Source of the DNA: Stenopsyche tienmushanensis
Lineage: Eukaryota > Arthropoda > Insecta > Trichoptera > Stenopsychidae
DNA length: 64,000 nucleotides
Direction: 5' to 3'
Assembly: GCA_008973525.1 (NCBI GenBank)
Contig: WACJ01000437.1
Location: 1 to 64,000, forward strand
Positions 35,462 to 48,499 of this stretch are shown one piece after another. The translations under genes were made by a program, and so were the position numbers. Position 1 is the stretch's first letter, and each line of letters opens with the position of its first letter. The notes under the pieces are model-generated. The model was not told the origin of the DNA. It searched no databases and worked only from the letters and a program-made list of their open reading frames with translations.

Positions 35462-36781
35462 ATTAAAAATATTTTAATTATTATTGCAAACCAGTTACTG
35501 ATAAAGGTCCTTCAGTATTTATTTTTTTGAATCCAGGAAATCAGACTAAATCTGGATCGAGACACAATAATAAAAGAAATTATGTTTAAATAATATTATT
35601 GATCGTAATCAGTCAATAATAAGCGATGGATACCACTTGAATTATGAAATGTAAACCATACAAGCTTAATTCTAAAATATTTATATAGTGTCTCAAAATG
35701 GAATGCATTTAACATCGACGTATCAATACCGCATCATAAACGGCCAATATTGATCGAGCACTTTATTTACATATATAAATATCAAAATACGTCCATCTTC
35801 ACCGTTGGAGTGCTAATAATTATGGCATTTATGAATAAATTATAATTTTTTTCAATGACATCGACTGATTTTTCAAAAAAATCCCGACGTCATTGCTTCC
35901 ACTAATGCCTGTGGAAAATCACTCGCGAAACGATTACGTTTAATCGTATCGATTATGAGCGTTATAATCACATAAAATTGGTATGATTAAAAAATTACAC
36001 CTTGGATTATGTCCGAATCGATTTCAAAGAAATCGTTTGATTTGAATTAATGGGCATATTTAACACGTTTTCAAAGCACACGTATTTATATGTTAATCGT
36101 CCGGACGATTATTGTGTTTGTACACTGAATTGTTGATTGATAAGTGGAACAATTATGTTTATTTTCGTTTTGAATATGACCAGCCGCTTAAGCTACGATA
36201 TCGTACGACTGACGTTCAACGAACTCGAGACGAATCCAAAAATAATATGCACCGCCGGATTCGCGAACTAAACGTAACTAACATGTCCTGCTAACTAACT
36301 AACTATTCAAGTTCTTTATCAAGTGTCGTTGATTCATAATTCGTAAGCTCGACGTGCAAAACACCCTGTATAAATAAAAATCATTAGTATCAGTGGGGGA
36401 TTATTTTGACTTATCGCGCAATTCAAATGTTATTATGATGCTTTAGATCCTGGATATCCAAACCCATATTAGAATATTTTAAAACATATATTCGCTATGA
36501 AAATCATGTAAAAATGGTTGGCAATAATCCCATAAAAGAGATTGCTAAAAGCCTATTTAAGTCAAGTCAAACCTATATTATGGGGAAACAAACTTCAGCG
36601 TACCAACCGATTTGGGAGATCAGAAATATTAAATTTCTCCAATTGATCGTCTCGATCCAGATTTCTCTGATTTCCTGGATTTGAAAAGCTAAATACTGAG
36701 ACGATTAAATAAGCCTTATATAAATACCATCAAATGAAAAATCCTTTCTCTAGTAAGGTCCTTTACGGATATGAAATCTTA
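35462..36781. other. Unannotated AT-rich stretch
   Basis: No supported feature. Confidence 0.35.
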
Positions 36782-36991
36782 TTAACCTTTCCCTTACGAT
36801 GTTATGTATTTAGTACACCATATAACATTCTAAAACCTCCTATTTATTATATTTCATATCGATATTCGATAATATATATATCGATATAGATAGTATATCG
36901 AGATTCAATGTATGTAATAATGTCGTAAAAATTCCCACTATTACAACTTTACTTCAGTGTAGCAAATACATCATAGTAAAGGAAAGGTTGA
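36782..36991. mobile_element. TTAACCTTTCCC-family MITE, 210 bp
   Basis: The left end is TTAACCTTTCCCTTACGATG and the right end is the inverse, TAGTAAAGGAAAGGTTGA, with the last TTAA mutated. The middle is a palindromic run of ATCGATAT motifs. The right half (GTGTAGCAAATACATCA) and the phrase TATTATATTTCATATCGATA also occur inside the CCCGGGAT family, so that family may have captured one of these. Confidence 0.6.
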
Positions 36992-37256
36992 GAAGAAATA
37001 ATTCAAAGGGCATTCTTATCTCTTAAAATATACGGTTTTACTTTTACGTGGCAAATATAAATACCGACCAGCAATGAAAAACCAGGTCTTCTACCGCCAA
37101 CATGTCGCGTAAGGCGAATAATGAAAAGATGAAACCGCGCATATCGAGGGAGTTTATAAATTTTGGTATTTATGTGTTGCAAAAAATTACTAATTGAATT
37201 TAAGCTTTCAAAGATGAATTTCAGGGTGGAATTTATTTCATATGCAAAATATTTCT

Positions 37257-37495
37257 TTAACCTGTATGGTAGGATGATCGCATATTTGCGAGTGAATTCC
37301 AGTGATTCAGAAAGAGTATTCTTACACATTGAGCTCAGATACAGACAGAGACGGAGTGCCTTGTTTATCCAACCCAAATTTATCAACTAGAATGATATAA
37401 TTTCAGGTGTATTGTTTATGTGAATATTGTGTACTACACAACATTGTGTCTTACCACTTTGAGGGATTAAATTAACTCACTACTCAAAGGGTTAA
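37257..37495 (-). mobile_element. T2 family MITE, 239 bp
   Basis: A reverse-orientation copy with TTAA at both borders (37257-37260, 37492-37495). It reads TTAACCTGTATGG, GAATTCCAGTGATTCAGAAAG, CACATTGAGCTCAG and ends CTCACTACTCAAAGGGTTAA, the exact inverse of the T2 start. Shorter than the 394-bp copy at 58668, so it has an internal deletion. Confidence 0.7.
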
Positions 37496-37675
37496 AATGA
37501 TCCCTTCTATATCAGAATTAAAAAGAACTCTACTGATATTATTTTTTGATTAATATTCAGTGCTTTTTTCTAATGAATATGTGCTCAATATAAAAACTTC
37601 CAAAATAAAAGCCAATTTTTTGTCGCGAATATGGCGCCATTTGTTCGCTAAATGTTAAATCATAGTGCAAGTGGT

Positions 37676-37817
37676 TTAATCTTTCTCTAGTGGTGATGTA
37701 TTTCGTACAATTTTATTTACAAAAAATTCAACTTCAACTATAGTCTATAGAAGTAATAGTGGTGTAGCAAATACATATCATCAGTGGGTATTTTTAGCAT
37801 AGTAAGGGAAAGGTTAA
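37676..37817. mobile_element. TTAACCTTTCCC-family MITE, 142 bp
   Basis: TTAATCTTTCTCTAGTGGTG at the left and AGTAAGGGAAAGGTTAA at the right, with TTAA at both borders. Internally it has GATGTATTTCG and the inverse-like GTGTAGCAAATACATATC. Same family as 36782-36991. Confidence 0.6.
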
Positions 37818-39379
37818 TGTCAATTAATTTTGTATAATTTGATGAATTCCGTTGTTAGTGATGTACGTGATTACTTTGAATTTAAAATGCCTCGATGAAC
37901 AAATATTTTGGAAGGTCTGGTTTGCCAACAAGAAAGTCAATAGCCCTGACCATTTAAAATATGTCAGTAATGTGGACATGTGAGCTTTGATGTTTACATT
38001 TCGTTCTCTCAAAGCACCGTGGCATATTGACCAATGTCAATCATCCGAATACTGTAAAGGTCGCAATCTTCTCGACTGACCTTTCGGTCCAGAGTTCTCA
38101 TGATCTTCTCGCATCCCGCCATTGTTCTTAGACCGATTGATATATCGATCGTTCCGATTGACATGCGTCATTTTGACAACCCGAAGAAGGGAAATCGTAA
38201 CGGTTAAGATCTTAGGAAAGTGAAAAAAGAAAGTGACAGTGTGTATGCAGCTTCACTCCGTATAAGTCAATAAATCCGTAACGAGACAGGTTATGGTAAC
38301 AAGTTTTAAAAGACCATCGGCAAAAAGTGACCGGACGTTCCACCATTAAAAAGTCCGATATCCAATCCGAAAACATGGAGCGATGTTAATCTAAACTAGG
38401 CGAAGGCACGTCGCCATCTCAGAGATTGCTAACTCTTAGGACTCAATATCTATGCCGATTTTTTGCAACCCAATAAATCCAATAAAAACGAATCTGAACC
38501 GACTCGATTCATAAACGAGACAGAACAATGGCGCAATGGGAATGTCTTCTACGGTAGTCGATGAATAGCCCACAATGATAAATCAGAACAATCACTCATC
38601 CGCGGCTCGCGATTCAAGATACACCATAAAAGCGTGAAATAAATCCACAAACATGATTTATGGAATCAATACAAATAAAAGGTTGAGAACGACGCATAGG
38701 TCTAAATTGCGAGTAGAAAAAAAAACTTTACGATATTGTTAAGTGGTCGCTTTCGAGACGCGAGTCACTGGACCAGGCCTATAAAACATCAAGTCCTATA
38801 TGATAGACGACTTTTTTGCCGAGGCGAAATTCTATCGGAAACCATTAACAGTATCAATCACTCCTTAATAAGTCCAATAGCACGCTCAACACTCATATTT
38901 TACTGCGAATTTGTTACACACTCTAAAAAATGTCAATTCACTCCCGAGCGCGCTCATGAAACTTCGCATTCTCGGAATGCAATTTCAGGTACGTGAGTAA
39001 ATATTGAATTCCGTGAATTTGGACGCGGCGAAAATGAAGGTCGGATTCATTCATGAGATTCCTCAAATGATTAAAACCGCAATTGAACTTTGAGCGTCCC
39101 AATTTGGGTGCATTAAGTATTTATGAATGGACGCGATGAAAACAGCAAACATGCATATTCACACGATGCATTAATTTTTTGTCGAAAAAAATCCGCATTT
39201 CCTCTCGAAGCAGACAAACATGGGCGCGCCGAGGAGTTTGGCCGCCCGTGTGCAAATATAAATTGGCTGCCCCCTCGATTACTAGCTCTATAGATTAAAT
39301 AGATAGGAAAATGTGGAAAAAAACCCAAACTTCAATTCGCCAGACCAATATGCGCCAACTTGGTGCATCAATACATTTT
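37818..39379. other. Unannotated stretch
   Basis: ORFs up to 86 codons on both strands without recognisable motifs. Confidence 0.35.
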
Positions 39380-39665
39380 TTACTATGTCTATGTTATTCG
39401 CGCAAGTGCAAACAGTAAATTGACAAAGTTTTATCGTAATCGGATGAACGGTATGGAAACGTATTAAATACGAACATACAAACGTTGATTTTTATATATT
39501 TAATTTTCAAATTTATATTGATAATCCCATTGCGAATTATTGGGGGTGAATCCAAGAAGGTTTTTAAATTAGCACAACCATTGTTTGTGTGCGTCATTTG
39601 TTTTGCGAGACGTTTAACGGATGCACCATGTTGGCGCATATCGGTCTGGTGGTTGCTAAGATAAA
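39380..39665 (-). repeat. Helitron-like repeat copy
   Basis: Contains TGACAAAGTTTTATCGTAAT, CGGATGAACGGTATGG and ATACGAACATACAAACG as in the other copies, followed by a plus-orientation block GAGACGTTTAACGGATGCAC shared with 18925 and 44280. The mixed orientation suggests rearrangement. It ends just before the Tigger relic. Confidence 0.45.
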
Positions 39666-39765
39666 CAAAATACAGCAAACGTCGATGTCATCTTTTTAAC
39701 ATATTATTCTCACAAAAAATGTGGGAATATGGTGTCAATTTCCACTGTATATTTATAGATTTGCA

Positions 39766-39861
39766 AAATTTTTGCCTTGTAATGTGACATCTTTGATACA
39801 GCTCATGGACCAAGGCGTTATAGCATCAATGAAAACCCTTTATCGTAACAGTCGACTGAAA
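39766..39861 (+). pseudogene. Tigger/pogo-type transposase fragment
   Basis: Within an open frame (39721-40047) the residues FLPCNVTSLIQLMDQGV and IASMKTLYR match the conserved block of Tigger/Jerky (pogo group, IS630-Tc1-mariner superfamily) DDE/D transposases, where LPPNTTSLIQPMDQGVI is typical. The Asp of MDQ corresponds to the third catalytic acid. About 32 residues fit the family; upstream and downstream residues do not, so this is a small relic with no N-terminal DNA-binding domain and no other catalytic residues. No ATG starts the frame. Confidence 0.8.
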
Positions 39862-42853
39862 GCTCTTGCTGGGAAATATGACAATCGACCGCTCATGCCA
39901 TCAGGTGTTGCAACGATGTTGGGAAGTTCTTCTTATAATTTAAGATTTAATAATACAACAAATACAAATATATTAGGAAAATGTGAAGGTCAGAGAGTCG
40001 TTAAGATAAACACATACATTTTACCAATAAATACAGACACAATATAGTATTAGAGCTTAAAAATCATCAATGCTGTGCGCATAAGCTAAGTAGTGTGTGA
40101 AAAATCAGTGAATTTATCATCAACGACGTAAATAAATAACGCGTCCTAAATATAGGTCAATAGGCACATCTGAGTAAATGAAAAATCACATTCATCGAAT
40201 CGACAGTCTAAATTTTCTAACATCATTCACACAATGAGCATTCTTTATTCCGAGCAGATTCCTTATTTCAAAATCATCATTGTCATCAAAGTATTTAGAA
40301 AAAAGGCTTAAAAATTAATATTTATGAAAAAAATGAGCACCTCGGTTTTCATATAATAAACTTTCTTGTTCGTTTTTAGCTCAAATGTTAAGCTAAATAT
40401 TTATTGTACGATTCGAACAAGGATGTAACAGAGCAAATATTCATATAATTAACTTTATCACGCTGGTACACGCACCACAGATTCAAAACCACTGTTATTT
40501 TAAAATATATTAACGCAATTAACTCTTTTGAAGGCATCAGTGAAATTTCATTTCAATATATCGTCTGGTTTAAGAATTATATCCACTTTACTAAAGAAGT
40601 AGAGCTTAAAGCATATTGTGCGAAATTCACGCCGAAGCCGAGTGCGAAATACCCCGGACTGTAAAGTGTTAATAAAATATTTTCTACACATATAGACTAC
40701 ACAATTTCTACACATATAGACTACACAATTTACCCAATAACTTATTAAAGTTTTCATAGTGTTTTTTTTCAAATTCAAGATAACTAATGCTGTTTATTGA
40801 AAATAAATAGAGCTGATTTGTATAGAATTTTTTTAAAGAAATGCGTACAAATTCAATATTATCATAAATTTAAGATGCTCTTCGTTTGTGCTTTTCTTCA
40901 CTTTAATAATTTAATATTCAGCGCATATAGTATTTTAGTATTAAATAGATAAATACAAAAATTTGAAATATACAGCAGAAAAACAGATAAAACACAATGT
41001 GGCTCTTCATTTAAAAAGGTTGAGGACATCTACATTGTTGTCAAAAATGTTCATATGTATTTTGAAATATATTAATATATAGTATTTAATGAAAGCTTTG
41101 AGCACGATTTGTATCATGGCGAAAGAGCACGATACACCTGTTGTATCATTGGACATTACAGAATGAATCATATCGTTAAAAATCACTTGATTTACAATAA
41201 AATTGTATGAATTGAATCAAGATTGTACTATTAAAGTATGAAATAAGAGATGAAATATCCAATGGACTCTCACGCGGTAGAAGTGAAGATGTGTTTGTGT
41301 AATATATAATAAAATAGGCGGTGTTGGTTTGCAAATGCAATTGTCGATTTGCAAGTTTGTCGTTCAGTTTCACTTAAAAAATATATTTAAATACTTGATG
41401 CTTTTTATGATTAATGTCATGCAATATGGTTCACGTCTTTAAATAGAATCATAAAATAGATTTGGTTTAAATACAATGGTTATGTGCTCGTTTCTTTGGC
41501 GCAACCACATCCACAGCAGCAACCTTCAAACGCCAATCGGCGCTCCGTACCATTTCGCAGAATCCATCTTCTTAATTAGATCCCGAATTCCTTCAGATCG
41601 GCGATCCTATCGCCAACGGGAGGAGATAAATAGAGCCGGCCAGCTCGAAGCACATACGGCGTTGTGAAATTAGAAATCTGACCGACGGGCTCTTTCATGG
41701 CGAGGGTGTCAGTCAGTCCGTCATAGACCGACGTGCCTCCATTACTTTTTATTCGACGCTAAATGGTGCTCTCCTCGGCCGATCATGATATATCCATCGT
41801 AAAACTCTTCTGATGGATTTATAGGCGTCCCTGGCTCGTGATGGACAAATCGCCATTTAGAAATCAAGAGTTTCGCCGCTGCAACGGAGCTTTCAATGCC
41901 AGACTCCGTAATAAAAATGTAACCGTTGCTCCGAGTGTGGGAGTTGACCCTAACGAGTAGTCCAATGCATTAACACAACGGAATCTAAGCCATAATAAAT
42001 TCACGAATCTATCGCGATAATGATACATAAAAACCTGATCGATTCAGTGGGCGCAAAAAAGGGTAGGCAATATTATAGTTAAAATATACGTCTCACAGTC
42101 GCTCCAATATGACGATGGACTTTCTGGCTTCAAATATACTAAAACATGCGATTGAATAACATTTGATAAAATGCATATTTCAGATAGTAATATTGCAACA
42201 TCACTGATATATATGTAACTGATAGAAGTAAGGATGATACCAATGCAAGATCTGGTGATTTTTTACTTTTACAGACCGCAGAGGGTTAAATAAAGCCATT
42301 CTAAATGCTAATATTGCCCAAACGAGAGATATTCAAATATCATTAATCTTAATACATGGTTAACAAGCGCGGAATTATTTTAACGAGGTGGCGAAGAGAA
42401 AAATGTCAAAATCGTGAGAAAACCATATAAATCCATCATTATTCTGCATTATGATGAATATCTTCATTTGGATTCAGCGATGAAATAACATTGAAATAAA
42501 TCGTGCCGTTTGTTGGTTAAGCCGCATGCTTTGAAAATGGATCATTGAATCATATTGTGTATTATAAAAGCGAAAATAAAAGTATCTACATTCCATTTAA
42601 TGCAGGTTGATGAATGAAAACGGGTTGTAAAAGCCTTTGTCCTGATGTAAGTCCTACCATATTTAATAATGATAATGATGATGACTGTAATATTTATGGA
42701 GGATAATTGCATAAATGCAATCGTTATACGTTTTGCATATATTTGAATGATGCAAAATTGCAATAATCCAAAATTACATTATTCAAAATAAATCACAAAT
42801 GTCTTGTTTGAAGTTTTGGTCTTCAATATTATCCATGTAAAATAGCAGTCATC
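39862..42853. other. Largely unannotated stretch
   Basis: The only element noticed is a short copy of the repeat TGTTTGTGTAATATATAATA at 41289. A 16-bp-scale direct repeat (ACACATATAGACTACACAATT) occurs twice near 40685-40732. ORFs are short. Confidence 0.35.
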
Positions 42854-43002
42854 TTAACACATTCCCGTCGGGTTACGCATAGCATTGTCTTTCGCCTGAT
42901 GCAGAGCATATTTGCAATAATCGCGTTAGATCCTTCATTTTAAAGCCAATTAATCACATGGCTAAAGATGCATATATGCATAACTCGATAGGAATACGTT
43001 AA
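42854..43002. mobile_element. T1 family MITE, 149 bp, both ends intact
   Basis: The shortest complete T1 copy. TTAA borders at 42854-42857 and 42999-43002. The left end is TTAACACATTCCCGTCGGG followed by TTACGCAT; the right is its inverse with five or so mismatches. It defines the family ends. Non-coding. Confidence 0.75.
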
Positions 43003-43980
43003 TGTATTAAGAAGTATACATGGCGCCTTTAAGCATAAGATGGATTGCAATCATATGTAATATGGATTGATTGGCAATGGCAAATTGCGAAGCATGTAAT
43101 GCTTACGTGGTTTTATGTAATTGCAGGCATAAACTAATGTTATATTATGGAATTCGTTGACATTCCTGTCATACGTGTCCGTGGTATTTGTACACCGGAT
43201 GAAAGGACCATTGTTCTTTGGAGGAATTCAACGGTTTAAATGGCCATGTTGAATTATGAATTGCAATTGATGCGACGAACAATACGACGACGGAGAGGCG
43301 GAGGAGCTAAATTTTGTAAATAAAGCCTCGATCTCAAAGCCGAAGAATAGAAATGTTGGAGATTATTTACAAGACGGTGCCCGTGTGGAACTTGTCCGCG
43401 GCCCTCGCCTAATATGGTCAAATAAAAAGAAACTCCGCAATATTATGCCGTCTCTTTGCAGACTGGTTATTGTCTTCTATGCGAAACTTTGGAAAAAAGT
43501 GGGTGATTAGAAATCGACATGGACGAACGTGTGTAGCAGATTACAATGGAAACAAGCTTTCATACGTTTAGCAGTTTCACGACAAACCTCCATGTACGTG
43601 CGTGACTCTAAACGTACATTATGAAAGGTAACTCGAACGAAATGGGGTTTGATGTTGTTCGAAAATGGGCTAAGCAAAGCAATCTACAGAAGGTTTGCAT
43701 ACTGCACTGAAAGGGTCATAATTGGAAATAACCGTGGCTTAATAACGCAATTTGCGACATGAAGTACATAGCCATAAAAACCATGTACAAATATGTAAAC
43801 AGCTATGCTTGCAAACCCTATACCAGACATCAGCAACCTATCACCCGCGGGTCGTTGAGTGACCCATTTGATAATTTCAATTGACCCACTTGAATTCCAA
43901 AAAGTATATTACATAAAAATATTACAATTGACCTGAAGGCAATTATATAATATCCTATGGAATAAAATTGTTACGTTGGC
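43003..43980. other. Unannotated stretch
   Basis: No long ORF. A phrase CAGCAACCTATCACCCGCGGG near 43830 resembles the end of some hAT elements but has no partner here. Confidence 0.3.
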
Positions 43981-44040
43981 GGACACGTCTGCATTATGCG
44001 TCATTTTTGTATAATGCTGACGTGTCCGTCAAAGCGTTAA
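43981..44040. mobile_element. TTAA-element end with 17-bp hairpin
   Basis: Arms GGACACGTCTGCATTAT and ATAATGCTGACGTGTCC pair over 17 bases with one mismatch around a 13-base loop (43981-44027). Ten bases later comes GCGTTAA. Read inward from TTAACGCTTTGACGG, the layout (TTAA, CNCTTTG, then a palindrome) is the same as at 15440 and 59707. Confidence 0.55.
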
Positions 44041-44074
44041 TATAGTACTCAATTCTCATCATTTACGAAGGCGA

Positions 44075-44830
44075 TTCAAATATAAGTCGGAATTTTGCTG
44101 TATAAGTCAATTAGTCCATATAAATAAAAATGAATGTGTGTCGGTTGTCGTGCAGTCGGTTTGCTACGTATACATTCCAATGCCGTTCATCCGATTGCTA
44201 TGAAACTTTGGGAAGTTGTTGTGCACACCTTCGTGAGTATTATAGGATTAATACAAGCATTATTCGTGTGCATAATTTGTTTTGAAAGATGTTTAACGAA
44301 TGCATCATGTTGGCGCATATTTGTCTGATGAAGTGAAGCGGCTCACAAAACTTTTAGATCTACGCTTGGGTCTTAGTATCACTGAACTGTGCCTCAAGTC
44401 TCTTCAAAATTTCACTTGATTTCATGCCTTCGTTTGCGAGAAAACGAATAATTATGCGTTGCGCAACAGAGAAGCGTTCTTTCCGATGGATTTTTTTTTC
44501 TGATGAAGGGAACTATGTAGAAAAATATGATACTCCATTTGTATTTTTAAATATCTTATACATAAAAATTAATATCTATTTGTTCGTATGTAATGCGCTG
44601 CCATACCGTTGATCAGATTGCGATAAAACTTCGTCCACTTGTTACTAAGGATAGCGCGAGTAACATAGGCATAGTCTTCTAATATATAAAAAACAATGTG
44701 TGTTTGTTTGTATTCGATACACTGCCATATCGTTCATCCGATTGCGATAAAACTTTGTCAACTTATTTTTTATACTTGCGGGAATAACATAGAGTAAAAA
44801 TATTGTTTGTGTACGTAGTTTGTTATGCGA
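44075..44830 (+). repeat. Helitron-like tandem units, longest array
   Basis: At least three units: 44110-44340, 44560-44680 and 44680-44800. Each has an ATATAAAAA leader, a GTTTGTTTGTAT-type stretch, the CCGTTCATCCGATTGCGAT block and AAAACTTNGTC. The second and third are head to tail with a spacing of about 120 bases, the same as at 955-1262. Confidence 0.5.
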
Positions 44831-45930
44831 GACCTCGTATCAGACATAAACAGTGTGGATATGAATTTGATATTCGCCCGTTTTACATAGGATGAAAAGC
44901 GTATCATTTATGTATTATTTTTATGTGCGTTAAACGCTGAAACGCGCATTTTTAAGGAAGCGTACCATAATGAGTTATATTATATCGAACAAAATCAATT
45001 TACCCGGAAAAATGATAAGTGGGTGGATAAAGCCAGAAAAATATGTGGAATAAGAGTGAATACCAGCGAGCTGGGAGGCCTCTTTAACATAGTGCGCCCC
45101 ATCGGACCGATGATGATGATTAGCGGCATTAATTTATTTCGTTTATTGAAAACTCTCACATAAAATCGACTTTTTAATGTCCAACGACATGATATCAAAT
45201 TTGTAAACATCATCCCGCAGGCCGTTAATTCCCCAGCATCGAACTCCGATTCTAATCAATACATTCCTCGGCCTATCGAGATAAAGGCAAATTTACTATT
45301 ATGGTAGCCGACTGCTTGTTTCGACACAAATTTACTGGCCGTCCACTTTCGGCACCAATAACACTCATCGTAGAAATAAAATTTGACACATTCCATTCAG
45401 ATAACAGAAATGCATAGGCAGGCATGCGATCGACACGGAATTTTTATGGTCTCATCTTTAAAACATACCGAAGGCACGGAGAAGCCATCGTCGCCGATGG
45501 TCCGGATGATGCAAGAGAGCCTATTGCCGATTCCGTGAGTCATGTTCGTGGATTGTTTTGGGTGGTTATTCCAAATATTCACGTGGGTGTCGCATCCTTT
45601 CGTCGTGGGCGGATTCAACCCGCGTCGGTACTGTTGATGTCCCTATTTTTCAGCGGCCTACGTCATGGGTTGAGACACCTTCGAAATACCATCGAAAGAT
45701 TGTCCAACTTCTGCAACGTCGCCGAGGAACAACTATCTAAATTGATCTTTATTGTTATAAAGGAATCTCATTAATAAGCACCACGCCAGTTAGGAATAAA
45801 TTATAATGACTATTATGTTAATACACAACATTTTTAACATAAATGATGAATGAAGAACGTTTATTAAAAGCGCTATTTAGTAACAACATCTTTATAATCA
45901 GCCATCTCTGAGCAGACCTAACAATATCGC

Positions 45931-46215
45931 AAAATTAAGATCGATACCGTCGCGAATATCCACTGGAAGCTCGTGGAAATTTATGGTAGTGATGTGATGA
46001 GTCGACTACATGTCGAGATGGGTGCCCAATATCCGCTGAATTTTTGTATTGTTTTGCACACGAGGAAGAATATTTTCTGGACTCTATCGCAACAGGGGAT
46101 GATATGTGGATGTGTCATTACACAACAGAATCCCAAAACCTACCCAAAAAAAGCTGGCTGCAGAGATCTATGATACTGGCATACAAAAGCTGGTGCCCCA
46201 ACTACAGTTTAACCC
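45931..46215 (+). pseudogene. Mariner-like transposase relic
   Basis: Three pieces in three reading frames. First, around 45935-46015, residues KLVEIYGSDVMSRLHVE fit the second helix-turn-helix of mariner transposases. Second, at 46060-46145, YFLDSIATGDDMW followed by CHYTTES matches the block with the first catalytic Asp (usually TGDE.W..HYTPE); here GDE is GDD. Third, at 46162-46200, EIYDTGIQKLVPQ matches the C-terminal segment. The second and third catalytic Asp blocks are missing, so there are internal deletions as well as frameshifts. Terminal inverted repeats were not found; a family D copy follows at 46275. Confidence 0.75.
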
Positions 46216-46274
46216 CATCGGACCGGAAATTGTGAGACAGAGACGGGTGTCTTGCGTCTCATCATACACTCGTG

Positions 46275-46583
46275 CATCGACGGGAAAGTCGTGCCGTAAA
46301 GGTACCCCTACACGTCTAAACATTCTCAATATATATTTTTCTGAAGTTTTTAAAATAATTAACTGTAATCGCTATCGTCGGATAAGCTATTAAGCTTTTT
46401 CTACAAAGATAAGACGACTTTTGTTCATGTTGTCTTGAGAACAGGCGTTTGTTTTGATAACTAATTACTCGCAACATTCTTATCGTTGACTAATTTTGTT
46501 ATTCCCTCTTGATTGCTCTGGAGTGGCGTTATTAGCCGAGTATCATCACTCCTTTGCAAAATCTACGCCTTCAGAAGTAAATG
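46275..46583 (-). repeat. Dispersed repeat family D, copy 3
   Basis: Same orientation and order as 5905-6190: CCCTACACGTCTAAACATTC, AACAGGCGTTTGTTTTGATA, TGCTCTGGAGTGGCG, CATCACTCCTTTGCAAAATC and CTTCAGAAGTAAA. Confidence 0.55.
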
Positions 46584-48499
46584 CACGATAGGAAGATTTC
46601 GATATTATTGATTCTATATATGAAAATACCATTTAGATGAACGAGGTCAATATGATCTGAATGAGATGAAAATTACACGAATGATATAAAACAATAACAC
46701 CTGCATTCGCAAAACACATTTTTATAATTGGATATTAACACTTTAACGACCGGTCACGCCAATTAGCGCGCTTATCAATCCAATGTATATCGATTGAGGC
46801 GAATACTAATTTCTGATTTTATAACAAAAACTGAAATCTAAATATGTTTTGAATTTTTTTACTATAATAGAATGAGTGATCGAAATACTCGTTCATATAA
46901 GATATTTAATTTGCATTTTATTGCTTTAATTTTTAATCATTTGATCTTCATAATTTATCAGCAAAATACTTGATCTATATTAATGTTTGTAATCAAATCT
47001 TAGCTAGATATTAATTAGAATATCGTATAGTTGATGGTCAAATTCGATTTTTTAGTGGGAGTCCACTTTTTCATTCGGAAATTCCAATCAAGCTATAGGC
47101 GATAGCAAAAAAAAAACAACAATCCCCACGACAGCCACAATCTGAATGAGACCTAATTACATAAAGACGAATTTGAATGTGGTCGATCCATGTCGTGGCC
47201 AAGTGGTTCTTTTGAACCGCAAAATTCGCGCGGCGCAAAAGCGAAAGTATTGTTGCCGCACGAAAAGAGGCGCTAATTGTGGTCGAGGGCACTGATCGAA
47301 GACAAGTCTTCGTCAATTGGAGATGTGCTTTCTTTGGTGGAAACTCGCCTACGACTACTGTACTGCCGACCATCGAGCTGTCCAACCTAACAGAGTGCTG
47401 CTAACGCGGCTCCATTATTCAAATGCGTCAACGTCGATAGAGAGGTACGGCCGAGGAGTTCCACCGCGGAGGAGCAGCTTTCACCGCAGCCGGCGTGTGA
47501 ATCCTAATGTGGACATATTGTACCCACCTGATGCATTATTTATGGCCACTTTTTAAGGTAGGCGGCCCTTTAACACGGCACTTAGTGTGAAAGTGCGACG
47601 TGCAACATCCACCGAGTAAACAATGAGATGAGGCTCGTTGGCGAAGGCTTTCGCTAAGACATGACAATCATTCGATTTTCGAGCTAATGGCTCGGCCAAA
47701 GATCAACGCGATGCTGCCGAGGTGCTTTGGAGCAATGGTATGTGGCACCTTTGACCTACGATACGATTTCGAGACACTGTCGACCCAATTCCATCTGCAG
47801 ACATAGAACATCACAAGAACTATTCGCCGAGTCCATGACATCAACAAGAAGACTTCAGAAACAGATTTTTACAATCATCACATATTTCTAAACAAGGCAA
47901 GCCATAATAAATTACAATGACTTAACTCAAACGATCTACCTACAAAAAGGCGACATCGTCGGTACTATTTATACAGGAAACCAAAACAACATTTGACCAG
48001 CCGAAGACGATAATTCTAACAAATTACTTAGCATCATACTAAAGAAAATTAGACTATTGTAAATTTGTATATAGATTTTCCAGATGACCTAAATTGAATT
48101 GAATTGAACACTAATTAAGACATAAAACAATTTTCACTATATCAATATTTTCGTTTTCGATTGTCAAAAATCATATTCACCCTAATGATTCGCAACAAAT
48201 CAAAACTAATTAACCCATTTAAATCGTTAAGAAATAGAACATAAAAAATGTAGCGTCGAGCAGGGTTCGTTTACAATCGGACCGCAAAAGAAGCGCAGGA
48301 AAGCGGATAAAAATGCGTAATAATCTCGCGCGTTAGAAATGAAAGATTATGCATTCCCTTTTTTCTATTTTTATTTTTTTAAAGTGAAACTTATACCTAT
48401 GGACATATGAGCGGGATATGGTAAATTGGTCTGAACATCACGAAAAGTGAAACCCAAGTGGCAATTGATCGAAAATGGTGAGTAAATCGTTTGTAGTGC
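46584..48499. other. Unannotated stretch
   Basis: GC-richer between 47.2 and 47.8 kb, with opposite-strand ORFs of 79-104 codons that show no motif. Confidence 0.35.
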
